Source of the DNA: Bryobacterales bacterium
GTDB taxonomy: Bacteria > Acidobacteriota > Terriglobia > Bryobacterales > Bryobacteraceae
Reading direction: 5' to 3'
Assembly: GCA_003139735.1 (NCBI GenBank)
Contig: PLGA01000093.1
Location: forward strand, 827-9,131
Length of the DNA stretch: 8,305 nt
Shown: one piece after another, positions 1-6,359 of the stretch
Numbering within the stretch: the first letter of the stretch is position 1
How the letters are laid out: each line of letters starts with the position of its first letter
Notes under the pieces: model-generated
Told to the model about the DNA's origin: nothing
The model's input: only the letters and a program-made list of their open reading frames with translations
Database searches by the model: none
Made by a program: the position numbers and the translations under genes

Positions 1-102
1 GCTTATCTTAACGCCTATGGCGGCCCCAGAGACGGCCCCGCTCCCCCCCCCAAATCCGCCAACTTCCGAGCGTTCTGCCGCGGGTGTGAATCTTGGCCCC
101 AA

Positions 103-188
103 GCTCCGCAGGAGCGAAAGAAAGTAGCCCACGGCGTGAGCCGTGGGAAGACAGCGAAATCGATCAAGCCCCCGGCAGGGGGCGGTAG
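103..188. repeat. REP-like cluster of three short-loop hairpins
   Basis: Three consecutive perfect stem-loops lie within 81 bases. The first has arms GCTCC/GGAGC (103-107, 111-115; loop GCA). The second has arms CCCACGGC/GCCGTGGG (128-135, 140-147; loop GTGA). The third has arms GCCCCC/GGGGGC (168-173, 178-183; loop GGCA). A GTAG tetranucleotide directly precedes the second stem (124-127) and another follows the third (185-188). REP sequences mobilised by RAYT (Y1-type) transposases typically carry a GTAG or GGAG tetranucleotide beside a palindrome, so a non-autonomous REP/REPIN-type element is the best guess. No transposase gene is in the window. The flanking sequence 1-102 contains two C-rich tracts (a run of nine C at 43-51) and no recognisable gene. 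Confidence 0.6.
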
Positions 189-268
189 ATGGCCCCCCCA
201 CTTAGCGCTCCTGGTGAGGCTTTCACAGAAACCTGGAACTCCAGTATGGAACAGTTCATCGGATGTAT

Positions 269-275
269 GGAGGGG
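269..275 (+). promoter_or_regulatory. Shine-Dalgarno site deciding the NmrA-family start
   Basis: GGAGGGG lies five bases before the ATG at 281. An earlier in-frame ATG at 263 would place this site inside the coding region and has no purine-rich stretch before it, so translation most likely begins at 281. Confidence 0.75.
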
Positions 276-280
276 AAGCT

Positions 281-1249
281 ATGCCCAAGAAAGACGTGAT
301 CGCAGTAGTGGGCGCTACCGGTGCGCAGGGCGGCGGACTGGCGCGGGCGATCCTGCACGAGCCGAAGTCGCGGTTTGCCGTGCGGGCTCTGACGCGGAAC
401 GTGAAGTCTCCGGCTGCCATGGAGTTGGCAAAGCTGGGCGCGGAAGTGGTTGCGGCCGACGTGGATGACGCGGAGAGCCTGAAGCGGGCTTTCGATGGGG
501 CCTATGGGGCGTACTGCGTCACCTTCTTCTGGGCCCACTTTTCGCCCGAAAAAGAAATGGCCGAAGCGGCAGCCATGGCTCACGCAGCTCGCGACGCCGG
601 CCTGCGGCACGTGATCTGGTCCAGTCTGGAAGACACCCGGAAGCTGGTTCCCCTGAGCGATTCCCGCATGCCCACCCTGATGGGTAAGTATAAGGTCCCG
701 CACTTCGATGCCAAAGGCGCGTCCGACGATGTGTTCCGCGCGGCCGTGCCCACCACGGTTCTGCTGACGTCCTTGTACTGGGATAACTTCATCTCCTTCG
801 GCATGGGGCCGAAGCGCGGCGCGGATGGACAGCTTGCCATCACGCTGCCGATGGGCGACGCCAAGCTGCCGGGAATCGCCGCCGAAGATATTGGCCGCTG
901 CGCTTACGGGATTTTCCAGCACGGCGAGCTGAGCGGCAAGACCGTGGGCATCGCCGGCGAGTTTCTCACCGGAGCCCAAATGGCCGCCGAGTTCACCAAG
1001 GCGCTGGGCCAGCCGGTACGCTACAACAACGTGCCGCCCGACGTTTACCGCGGGTTCGGCTTCCCCGGCGCGGAAGATCTGGGCAACATGTTCCAGTACA
1101 AGCGCGATTTCGAAGCGCAGTTCTGCGGGGCTCGGGACCTGGCGCTCTCCCGGCAATTGAACCCGGCGCTCCAAACCTTCGCCGCCTGGCTGGCCGCCAA
1201 CAAAGACCGGATTCCCGTGGAGGCGTCCGCAGCCGGCGCACTTTCTTGA
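281..1249 (+). CDS. NmrA / HSCARG-like NAD(P)-binding protein (atypical SDR)
   Basis: A 322-residue soluble protein. The N-terminus (MPKKDVIAVVGATGAQGG) carries a Rossmann glycine motif GxxGxxG (G11-G17), typical of NAD(P)-binding atypical short-chain dehydrogenases. The segments HFDAKG and GFPGAEDLGNMF closely resemble human HSCARG/NMRAL1, an NADPH-sensing protein, as do the overall length and a C-terminal RLNP-like segment (here RQLNPALQTF). Members of this family often sense redox state or act as regulators rather than enzymes; whether this one is catalytic cannot be told from sequence. The start is set by the strong SD site at 269-275. The gene stands alone with REP-like hairpins upstream, and its TGA stop lies within the left arm of the inverted repeat starting at 1246, so the present C-terminus may have been set by insertion of that element. 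I see no convincing promoter. A generic NmrA-family oxidoreductase is the alternative name. Confidence 0.88.
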   Translation: MPKKDVIAVVGATGAQGGGLARAILHEPKSRFAVRALTRNVKSPAAMELAKLGAEVVAADVDDAESLKRAFDGAYGAYCVTFFWAHFSPEKEMAEAAAMAHAARDAGLRHVIWSSLEDTRKLVPLSDSRMPTLMGKYKVPHFDAKGASDDVFRAAVPTTVLLTSLYWDNFISFGMGPKRGADGQLAITLPMGDAKLPGIAAEDIGRCAYGIFQHGELSGKTVGIAGEFLTGAQMAAEFTKALGQPVRYNNVPPDVYRGFGFPGAEDLGNMFQYKRDFEAQFCGARDLALSRQLNPALQTFAAWLAANKDRIPVEASAAGALS

Positions 1250-1368
1250 CGCGGAGACGCAGAGTCGCGGAGAAAATCTGAAACAGACAACAACGCCACC
1301 GTTCTTGCGGTGAGGTTTTCTCCGCGTCGGGGAGCCCAAACGCCTTTTTGGGCCCGTCTCCGCGTCAA
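1246..1368. repeat. Nested inverted-repeat element (MITE/REP-like), 123 bp
   Basis: Perfect 14-bp outer arms TTGACGCGGAGACG (1246-1259) and CGTCTCCGCGTCAA (1355-1368) enclose a second perfect 11-bp pair, CGCGGAGAAAA (1266-1276) and TTTTCTCCGCG (1316-1326). Inside that is a small hairpin CACCG/CGGTG near 1298-1313. Between the two right-hand arms sits a 7-bp hairpin GCCCAAA/TTTGGGC (1334-1340, 1347-1353). The left side is built from three degenerate 8-mers (ACGCGGAG, ACGCAGAG, TCGCGGAG; 1249-1272), and TCTCCGCGTC recurs on the right at 1319-1328 and 1357-1366. It fills most of the gap between the NmrA-family gene and yceD, contains the stop codon of the former, and could act as a transcription barrier. 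No transposase is encoded. Confidence 0.75.
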
Positions 1369-1384
1369 TAACCCCAACTCCCAG

Positions 1385-1393
1385 TGCTATAAT
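1385..1393 (+). promoter_or_regulatory. Extended -10 promoter for yceD-rpmF-plsX
   Basis: TGCTATAAT combines a consensus -10 hexamer (1388-1393) with the TGn extension. No good -35 box is present; the place where it would fall (about 1364-1370) is the right end of the inverted repeat. Extended -10 promoters can work without a -35. Transcription would start near 1400, leaving about 30 bases of leader before the ATG at 1430. Confidence 0.6.
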
Positions 1394-1429
1394 GGTCTCG
1401 TTTCATCCCGAAAGCCGAGGTTCGCCCAT

Positions 1430-1957
1430 ATGTTCCTTAGCGTCAAAGAGATGGAGCAGCGGAAGGTTTCCTTCGAGGAGATTTTCCCACCGGGGCAGAT
1501 CGATTTTTCGGGAGAGGATCTGGAACAGGGTTCCGCGTTGCGCGTGGGCGGTTCCGCGGAGTTGCTGCCGCTGTCGGAGGGCGAGCTTCGAATTCAGGGT
1601 AGGTATTCGGTGGAAATGACGTCGCAGTGCGACCGCTGCCTGGGTCGGGCGCGTTTTCCGCTGGATGCCACGTTCGATTTGTATTACCGGCCCAATTCGG
1701 AAGTTGTCTCCGAGGAAGAGGTCGAGATCCACGCGGGTGAAGCGGAAATCGGGTTTTACAAGGGTGAGGGTATCGAACTGGAGGACATCCTCCTGGAACA
1801 AGTGCTCTTAGCCCTGCCCATGCAGCGGGTGTGCAGCGGACTATGCAAGGGGATTTGCCCGGTTTGCGGCGGTAACCGGAACGAGACTACGTGCGATTGC
1901 ACGGTCGCGAAGGCCGACGATCGCTGGGGAGCGCTCCGCAATCTGGAATCCGAGTAG
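1430..1957 (+). CDS. yceD: YceD/DUF177 family protein (23S rRNA accumulation)
   Basis: A 175-residue protein of the DUF177/YceD family, which is encoded beside rpmF in most bacteria and is linked to 23S rRNA accumulation and ribosome assembly. Visible hallmarks are a CDRC pair at residues 67-70 followed by an acidic segment, and a cysteine-rich tail: C135, C139, then GICPVCGG (C143, C146) and CDC (C155, C157). The tail probably binds a metal ion. The N-terminus (MFLSVKEMEQRKVSF) matches the usual family start. The frame is open upstream to a start at 1310, but that would read through the inverted repeat and the promoter, so I chose 1430, which has GAGG nine bases before it. An ATG at 1451 is the other possibility. 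rpmF follows after 53 bases that include a perfect 10-bp palindrome GGTTGCAACC (1963-1972) of unknown meaning. Confidence 0.85.
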   Translation: MFLSVKEMEQRKVSFEEIFPPGQIDFSGEDLEQGSALRVGGSAELLPLSEGELRIQGRYSVEMTSQCDRCLGRARFPLDATFDLYYRPNSEVVSEEEVEIHAGEAEIGFYKGEGIELEDILLEQVLLALPMQRVCSGLCKGICPVCGGNRNETTCDCTVAKADDRWGALRNLESE

Positions 1958-2010
1958 CCGGAGGTTGCAACCCGCGCTAGAGAGAATTTGTTGAGGTAGA
2001 GAGTAGAGAT

Positions 2011-2193
2011 ATGCCGAATCCCAAACGCAGACATTCCCAGCGGCGCACCGCCACCCGGCGGGCTCACGATGCGCTGAAAGTCCCCGGCCAGTCGGAATGT
2101 CCGAACTGCCATGAGCCGAAGCTGCCGCACCGGGTGTGCCCGCACTGCGGCCAATACAAGGGTCGCGAGGTGGTGGAAGTCGTACAGGAGTAG
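2011..2193 (+). CDS. rpmF: 50S ribosomal protein L32, zinc-binding form
   Basis: A 60-residue basic protein beginning [20 protein letters not shown], the classic L32 N-terminus, followed by a zinc ribbon with two CxxC pairs (C30/C33 and C43/C46). It is a small protein of the large ribosomal subunit. All four cysteines are present, so this is the zinc-dependent (C+) paralogue rather than the zinc-free version that some bacteria make under zinc starvation. The leader is purine-rich (GAGG at 1993-1996 and AGAG repeats up to 2008). It lies between yceD and plsX, the conserved operon order known from Escherichia coli and many other bacteria, and is only 12 bases from plsX. Confidence 0.96.
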   Translation: MPNPKRRHSQRRTATRRAHDALKVPGQSECPNCHEPKLPHRVCPHCGQYKGREVVEVVQE

Positions 2194-2205
2194 ACTCTTT
2201 CCAAA

Positions 2206-3255
2206 ATGCAAACCATTGCCGTGGACGCAATGGGTGGAGACCACGCCCCCAAAGCGGAAGTGGAAGGGGCGATTCGGGCAGTCCGAAGCCTGGATGTGAA
2301 GGTCGTCCTGGTCGGCCAGGAGGACGCGATCCGCCAGGAGCTCGCCCAGTACGAAGACTACCGGAACCTGCCCATCGAGGTCGCCCACGCCCCCGACGTC
2401 GTCACCATGGAGGACAGCGCGGCGCGGGCCTTCCGCAAGAAGCCCAATAGTTCCTTGCGGGTAGCGTCGCGCATGGTGAAGAACGGTCTGGCTCACGGTC
2501 TGGTTTCAGCCGGCAATACCGGCGCGGTGATGGCCACGGCCAAGATAGTTCAGGGCGTGGTTCCGGGGGTGGACCGGCCGGCGCTGGCGGGCATCTTTCC
2601 TACCATGAAGCAGACGCCCGTGGTGGTGGTGGACGTGGGCGCCAACGTGGATTGCACCACGCACCAACTGGCGCAGTTCGCGGTCATGGCCGAGATCTAT
2701 TCCCGCATGATCATCCGCCGCCCCAACCCGCGAGTCGGCATCCTCTCTATCGGCGAGGAAGAGCACAAGGGCAACGACCTGACGCGTTCCGTGGCCGGGC
2801 TGCTGAAGCGTCTCGACCTGAATTTCATTGGCAACGTGGAAGGCAGCGACATCTACGCCGGAGACGTGGACGTGATTGTCTGCGACGGCTTCGTGGGCAA
2901 CGTGGCTCTCAAGGTGAGCGAAGGCGTGGTGGATCTGGTCAAGCTGGTGATGCGCGAGTCGCTCGAGGCTTCCATCAGCGGCAAGATCGGTTACGCCATC
3001 GCCAAGAACGCCTTCACCGCTTTTCGCAAGCGCCTGGATTATTCCGAATACGGAGGCGCTCCGCTGCTCGGAGTGCGCGGCGTGTGCATCATCTGCCATG
3101 GCCGGTCCAACGCCAACGCCATCAAGAATGCCATTCGCGTGGCCAAGGAATTCTCCGAAGGCCAGGTAAATCAGTTGATCGAGCGGGAACTGGCGCGTTC
3201 GGCTTTCGGTGAAAATGGGAATCACGTCGAACGCCCGCTCCCCGAGAACGTGTGA
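2206..3255 (+). CDS. plsX: Phosphate acyltransferase PlsX
   Basis: A 349-residue protein, slightly longer than the usual 330-345. PlsX converts acyl-ACP and phosphate into acyl-phosphate, the acyl donor used by PlsY to begin phospholipid synthesis; it is a peripheral membrane enzyme. The N-terminus [12 protein letters not shown] (residues 4-15) is diagnostic, and SAGNTGA (about 101-107), GVDRPALAG and CDGFVGN are also typical. The ATG follows the rpmF stop by 12 bases; an AGGAG (2186-2190) at the end of rpmF is its only obvious ribosome site, at a rather long 15-base spacing. In many bacteria plsX is followed by fabH, fabD, fabG and acpP. Here it is followed by a repeat element and a dsbD-like gene, so fatty-acid synthesis genes must lie elsewhere. 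Confidence 0.96.
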   Translation: MQTIAVDAMGGDHAPKAEVEGAIRAVRSLDVKVVLVGQEDAIRQELAQYEDYRNLPIEVAHAPDVVTMEDSAARAFRKKPNSSLRVASRMVKNGLAHGLVSAGNTGAVMATAKIVQGVVPGVDRPALAGIFPTMKQTPVVVVDVGANVDCTTHQLAQFAVMAEIYSRMIIRRPNPRVGILSIGEEEHKGNDLTRSVAGLLKRLDLNFIGNVEGSDIYAGDVDVIVCDGFVGNVALKVSEGVVDLVKLVMRESLEASISGKIGYAIAKNAFTAFRKRLDYSEYGGAPLLGVRGVCIICHGRSNANAIKNAIRVAKEFSEGQVNQLIERELARSAFGENGNHVERPLPENV

Positions 3256-3271
3256 GCGCATGAGAGCCTTT

Positions 3272-3392
3272 GTGGAGTGGGCCTCTAGGCCTGCCATGCC
3301 GCCATGTTGGCGGCATTTTCTTGCGCACCCGTGTTCCACTGCCGATGCCGGCGCGTACGCCGGCATGGCAAGCCGGAGGCTCGCTCCACTCC
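3272..3392. repeat. Imperfect inverted-repeat element with two 9-bp hairpins
   Basis: Two strong hairpins, ATGCCGCCA/TGGCGGCAT (3296-3304, 3308-3316) and ATGCCGGCG/CGCCGGCAT (3345-3353, 3358-3366), lie inside larger arms. TGCCATGCCG (3292-3301) pairs perfectly with CGGCATGGCA (3361-3370). The flanks are also complementary with small gaps, ending in GGAGTGG (3274-3280) and CCACTCC (3386-3392). Total length is about 120 bases. It fills the gap between plsX and dsbD and overlaps the start of the DsbD signal peptide. It resembles a small non-autonomous mobile element; its sequence is unrelated to the repeats at 103 and 1246. It could also attenuate read-through from plsX. Confidence 0.65.
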
Positions 3393-5638
3393 CAGTCCTG
3401 CTGCTCCTGTTTGCCGCCGGAGCATTCGCACAGGATCGTGCCGCGTGGTCGGTCGAAGCCAAGCCAGCCGCCGTCGCGCCGGGCGGCGGCACGATGGTTT
3501 ATGCCACCGCGCGCATCGAACCCGGCTGGCATCTTTATTCGGCGTCTTCGCCTTCGGGACGCCCCGCGACGTTTCAGGTGGAACCGGGCACGCTGGTAAA
3601 GGTGTTCCAGCCGCCGCCGAAAAAGGCATTCGACAAGACAGCCAACGCCGAAGCGGAAACCTACGAGGGCCAGGTCACGTTCCTGCTGGAGGTGAAGCTG
3701 CCGGTTGACGCTCAACCCGGTCCGGCGGCGATCACCGTCAAAGCGCGCTTCCAGACCTGCAACGATTCCGAATGCGTCCCCGGCAATTGGACAGGAACGG
3801 CGGCGATTGTGGTCGATACGGCGGCTCATCCGGCGCTGGCCATACCGGCGGGATACGCCGAGGCCAAGCCGCCGGCCGCTTCTTCCGGCCAATCCCCAGC
3901 CCCGCCCGATCAAGGCTGGGCCGCGTTTCTGCTGGTCGCTTTCGGCTTTGGCCTCGCCTCCATCTTCACCCCCTGCGTCTTTCCGATGATCCCCATCACC
4001 ATGTCGTACTTCCTGAACCGGCAATCCGGCGGGCGGCGCGACGGCGTGATCCAGGCGGTGGTTTTCTGCCTGGGAATCATCGTGCTCTTCAGCGGTCTGG
4101 GCCTGCTGGTTACTGCGATTCTGGGGCCTTTTGGCGTGTCGAAGCTCGGCGCCAATCCCTGGGTCAACGGCTTTATCGCAGCGTTATTCATCGCCTTCGG
4201 GTTAAGCCTGCTGGGCGCGTTTGAGATCGCCATCCCGTCCGCTATCCTGACCCGCTTGAACCAGTCTTCGGAACAGGGCGGATTCGCGGGCGCGCTGCTC
4301 ATGGGGCTGACGTTTTCCCTGGCCTCGTTTGCCTGCGTGGGTCCGTTCGTGGGGACCTTGCTGGCGGCTTCGGCCGGCGCCGGCGGCGTGCGGCCGCTGG
4401 CCGGCATGCTGACGTTCGCCGCCGGCTTGGCGCTCCCCTTTTTCCTTTTGGCATTGTTCCCCGCATACATGAAGCGGCTCCCCAAGAGCGGCAGTTGGCT
4501 GCCGCGCGTAAAGGTGGTCATGGGCTTCGTCATTTTGGCCGCCAGCCTGAAATACCTGAGCAGCCTGGACCAAGCCATGCAGTGGGGCTTCCTCACCCGC
4601 GAACGGTTTTTGGCGGCCTGGATCGTGCTCTTCGCCATGACGGGGCTGTACCTGCTCGGTTTCGTGCGCCTGGAGGGCATCCATCCGGACGAACCTCTGG
4701 GACTGGGGCGGCTGCTGGTGGGCATGGCTTTCCTGGTCTTCACCATCAGCCTTGTGCCCGGCATGTTCGGCGGCAAGCTGGGCGAACTGGACGCCTACGT
4801 CCCTGAGGGGGTGGGGCAGGCTCTTTCGCCTGCCGCCCTGAACTGGCTGAAGAACGATTACCGCGGCGCGCTGGACCGAGCCCGAGCCGAGGGCAAACTG
4901 GTCTTTGTGACCTTCACCGGCTCCACCTGCACCAATTGTCACTGGATGGAGGCCAACATGTTCACCCGGCCGGAGATTGCCGCCGCGCTCAATGGGTTCG
5001 TCCTGGTGGACCTTTTTACCGATGGCACGGATGCCGCTTCGGACGCCAACGGGAAGCTCGAACTGGCCAAGTTCCAAACCGCCGCCGAACCGTTTTACGC
5101 CATCATGGACCCGGACGAGAAAGTGATCGCGACCTCCGCCGGCGTGACGCGGGATCCGCAGGAGTTTCTGGAGATCCTGAAGAAGGGGGCCGGGGGCCGG
5201 GGGCCAGGGGCCGGGGGAGTGTCGGCGGCTGCGCCGCCGGGCGCGGGCATAACCGATCTGCCTGCCACGACTCTGCGCGGGGATTCGCTGTCGCTCGGCG
5301 GCCACGTCGTCGTCGTGAACTTCTGGGCTACCTGGTGCGTTCCGTGCGTCGCCGAGATTCCCGGCTTCAACCGCGTCTACCACGAGTTCAGCCCGCAGGG
5401 CGTGGTGATGCTCGGCGTCGCCATGGACGACGAAGGCAAGCCGGTCGTCGAGCCCTTCCTGAAGAAGCATCCCATCGATTATCCGGTGGCGCTCGGTTCG
5501 GACGCCCTCGCCGACAAGTTCGGCCTGGCCGGCTATCCTGTGACCATGGTCTTCGACCGCTCCGGGACGCTGGTGAAACGGTTTGACAGTCTCACCGGGG
5601 AGGCCGATCTCCAGGCCGCCGTACGGCGGGCGATGTAG
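3365..5638 (+). CDS. dsbD: DsbD-type thiol:disulfide interchange protein fused to a TlpA-like thioredoxin
   Basis: A 757-residue inner-membrane protein (classical DsbD is about 570). Residues 1-22 form a signal peptide (LPVLLLLFAAGAFA, cleavage before Q23). The periplasmic alpha domain (about 25-165) has C132 and C137. Eight membrane segments (about 184-468) include FTPCVFP (C204) and FACVGPF (C324), the cysteine pair that carries electrons across the membrane. A thioredoxin-like gamma domain (about 500-605) has CTNC (C522/C525). After a Gly/Ala/Pro linker (about 608-626) there is an extra TlpA/ResA-like domain with WCVPC (C658/C661) and a GYPVTMVF cis-proline segment. DsbD moves electrons from cytoplasmic thioredoxin to periplasmic proteins; the extra domain is probably its dedicated acceptor, for example for cytochrome c maturation or protein repair (inference). 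The frame is open upstream to 3209, with other ATGs at 3260 and 3296. I chose 3365 because it directly precedes the signal peptide, but it has no SD and lies inside a hairpin. Confidence 0.9.
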   Translation: MASRRLAPLPVLLLLFAAGAFAQDRAAWSVEAKPAAVAPGGGTMVYATARIEPGWHLYSASSPSGRPATFQVEPGTLVKVFQPPPKKAFDKTANAEAETYEGQVTFLLEVKLPVDAQPGPAAITVKARFQTCNDSECVPGNWTGTAAIVVDTAAHPALAIPAGYAEAKPPAASSGQSPAPPDQGWAAFLLVAFGFGLASIFTPCVFPMIPITMSYFLNRQSGGRRDGVIQAVVFCLGIIVLFSGLGLLVTAILGPFGVSKLGANPWVNGFIAALFIAFGLSLLGAFEIAIPSAILTRLNQSSEQGGFAGALLMGLTFSLASFACVGPFVGTLLAASAGAGGVRPLAGMLTFAAGLALPFFLLALFPAYMKRLPKSGSWLPRVKVVMGFVILAASLKYLSSLDQAMQWGFLTRERFLAAWIVLFAMTGLYLLGFVRLEGIHPDEPLGLGRLLVGMAFLVFTISLVPGMFGGKLGELDAYVPEGVGQALSPAALNWLKNDYRGALDRARAEGKLVFVTFTGSTCTNCHWMEANMFTRPEIAAALNGFVLVDLFTDGTDAASDANGKLELAKFQTAAEPFYAIMDPDEKVIATSAGVTRDPQEFLEILKKGAGGRGPGAGGVSAAAPPGAGITDLPATTLRGDSLSLGGHVVVVNFWATWCVPCVAEIPGFNRVYHEFSPQGVVMLGVAMDDEGKPVVEPFLKKHPIDYPVALGSDALADKFGLAGYPVTMVFDRSGTLVKRFDSLTGEADLQAAVRRAM
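5185..5219 (+). repeat. 7-nt G-rich tandem repeat inside dsbD (linker)
   Basis: GGGGGCC is repeated at 5185, 5192 and 5199, followed by AGGGGCC (5206) and GGGGGAG (5213). It encodes the Gly/Arg/Pro/Ala linker between the gamma and TlpA-like domains. The unit is not a multiple of three, so a change of one unit shifts the frame. Five runs of four or five G separated by two or three bases fit a G-quadruplex motif on the coding strand. Confidence 0.85.
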
Positions 5639-5642
5639 CGGA

Positions 5643-6359
5643 ATGCCCATCCTCAGTGGTATCCATCCGGTTGCCGAAGCCCTCAAGACCGGCCGGCCGC
5701 TCGACCGGCTCCTGGTGGCTCAGGGCGCCGGCGGTCCGCGCTTGCAGGAGATCATCGATTTGGCGCGGCGCGCTTCCGTGCAGGTGCGCTTCGAACCGCG
5801 CGCGGCGCTCGACCGCCTGGCCGGAAGCTCGGCCCACCAAGGCGTCGTGGCGCTGGGCGCGGCCAAACCGTACGCCGACCTCGACCAGGCAGCCCGGTCG
5901 GAGCTGGTCGTGGTGCTCGATGGCGTCGAGGACCCGCACAATCTCGGCGCCATTATTCGCACCGCGCATGCCGCCGGGGCCGGCTCCATCATCGTACCGG
6001 AGCGGCGCGCGGCAGGCGTCACCGACGTGGTCGCCAAAGCCGCCGCGGGCGCGCTCGAACACCTCCCGGTTGCCCGCGTCACCAACGTCAATCGCGCCCT
6101 GGAAGACCTCAAGAAGCGTGGCTTCTGGATCTACGGCCTGGACCAACGCGGCACGGAGACCTACGACCAGGTGAAGTTCGCAACCCCCACCGCGCTGGTC
6201 TTCGGCCGTGAAGGCTCGGGGCTCCATGAGCTGGTGCGCCGCCATTGCGACGTCCTCGTGCGCATCCCCATGACCGGCGCGATTTCCTCGCTCAACGTCT
6301 CGGTAGCGGCCGGCGTGGTTCTCTTCGAGTGGAAAAGACGCCTGGGGAAAGCATCATAG
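5643..6359 (+). CDS. rlmB: TrmH/SpoU-family 23S rRNA 2'-O-methyltransferase (RlmB-like)
   Basis: A 238-residue protein, close to E. coli RlmB (243), which methylates the 2'-hydroxyl of G2251 in the peptidyl-transferase P-loop of 23S rRNA. The N-terminus (GIHPVAEALKTGRPLDRLLV) is the SpoU substrate-binding domain. The C-terminal SPOUT knot shows all three motifs: EDPHNLGAIIRTAHA with N100 and R106, FGREGSGL with E190, and SSLNVSVAAG with N218. It starts four bases after the dsbD stop, with only a weak GCGG before it, so it is probably co-transcribed and perhaps translationally coupled. The frame is open up to 5583, but a start there would overlap dsbD and lacks family similarity. Target specificity (RlmB rather than another TrmH-type enzyme) is inferred from domain layout. 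Confidence 0.9.
   Translation: MPILSGIHPVAEALKTGRPLDRLLVAQGAGGPRLQEIIDLARRASVQVRFEPRAALDRLAGSSAHQGVVALGAAKPYADLDQAARSELVVVLDGVEDPHNLGAIIRTAHAAGAGSIIVPERRAAGVTDVVAKAAAGALEHLPVARVTNVNRALEDLKKRGFWIYGLDQRGTETYDQVKFATPTALVFGREGSGLHELVRRHCDVLVRIPMTGAISSLNVSVAAGVVLFEWKRRLGKAS

Noticed and set aside
103..188. CRISPR-like array
   Set aside because: The three hairpins differ in sequence and spacing; there are no identical direct repeats with spacers and no cas gene.
233..244. CTGGA/TCCAG inverted repeat as an operator for the NmrA-family gene
   Set aside because: A five-base arm with a two-base gap is expected by chance, and no promoter or adjacent regulator supports it.
164..1339. Long open minus-strand frame opposite the NmrA-family gene
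   Set aside because: It is antisense to a clear Rossmann-fold gene; its translation has no recognisable domain, and such frames are expected in GC-rich DNA.
1310..1429. N-terminal extension of YceD by 40 residues
   Set aside because: It would be encoded by the repeat element and the promoter, and family similarity begins at the Met encoded at 1430.
1963..1972. Perfect palindrome GGTTGCAACC between yceD and rpmF as a regulatory site
   Set aside because: Ten bases and a single copy; no known regulator site matches it, so it is only mentioned with yceD.
2506..3492. Minus-strand open frame spanning plsX and the following gap
   Set aside because: Antisense to plsX, low-complexity His/Ala/Gly composition, and it crosses the inverted-repeat element.
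4202..5686. 494-codon open minus-strand frame opposite dsbD
   Set aside because: Its product is rich in His, Gln, Gly and Arg with no domain, as expected from the complement of a GC-rich gene; the plus-strand DsbD has full motif support.
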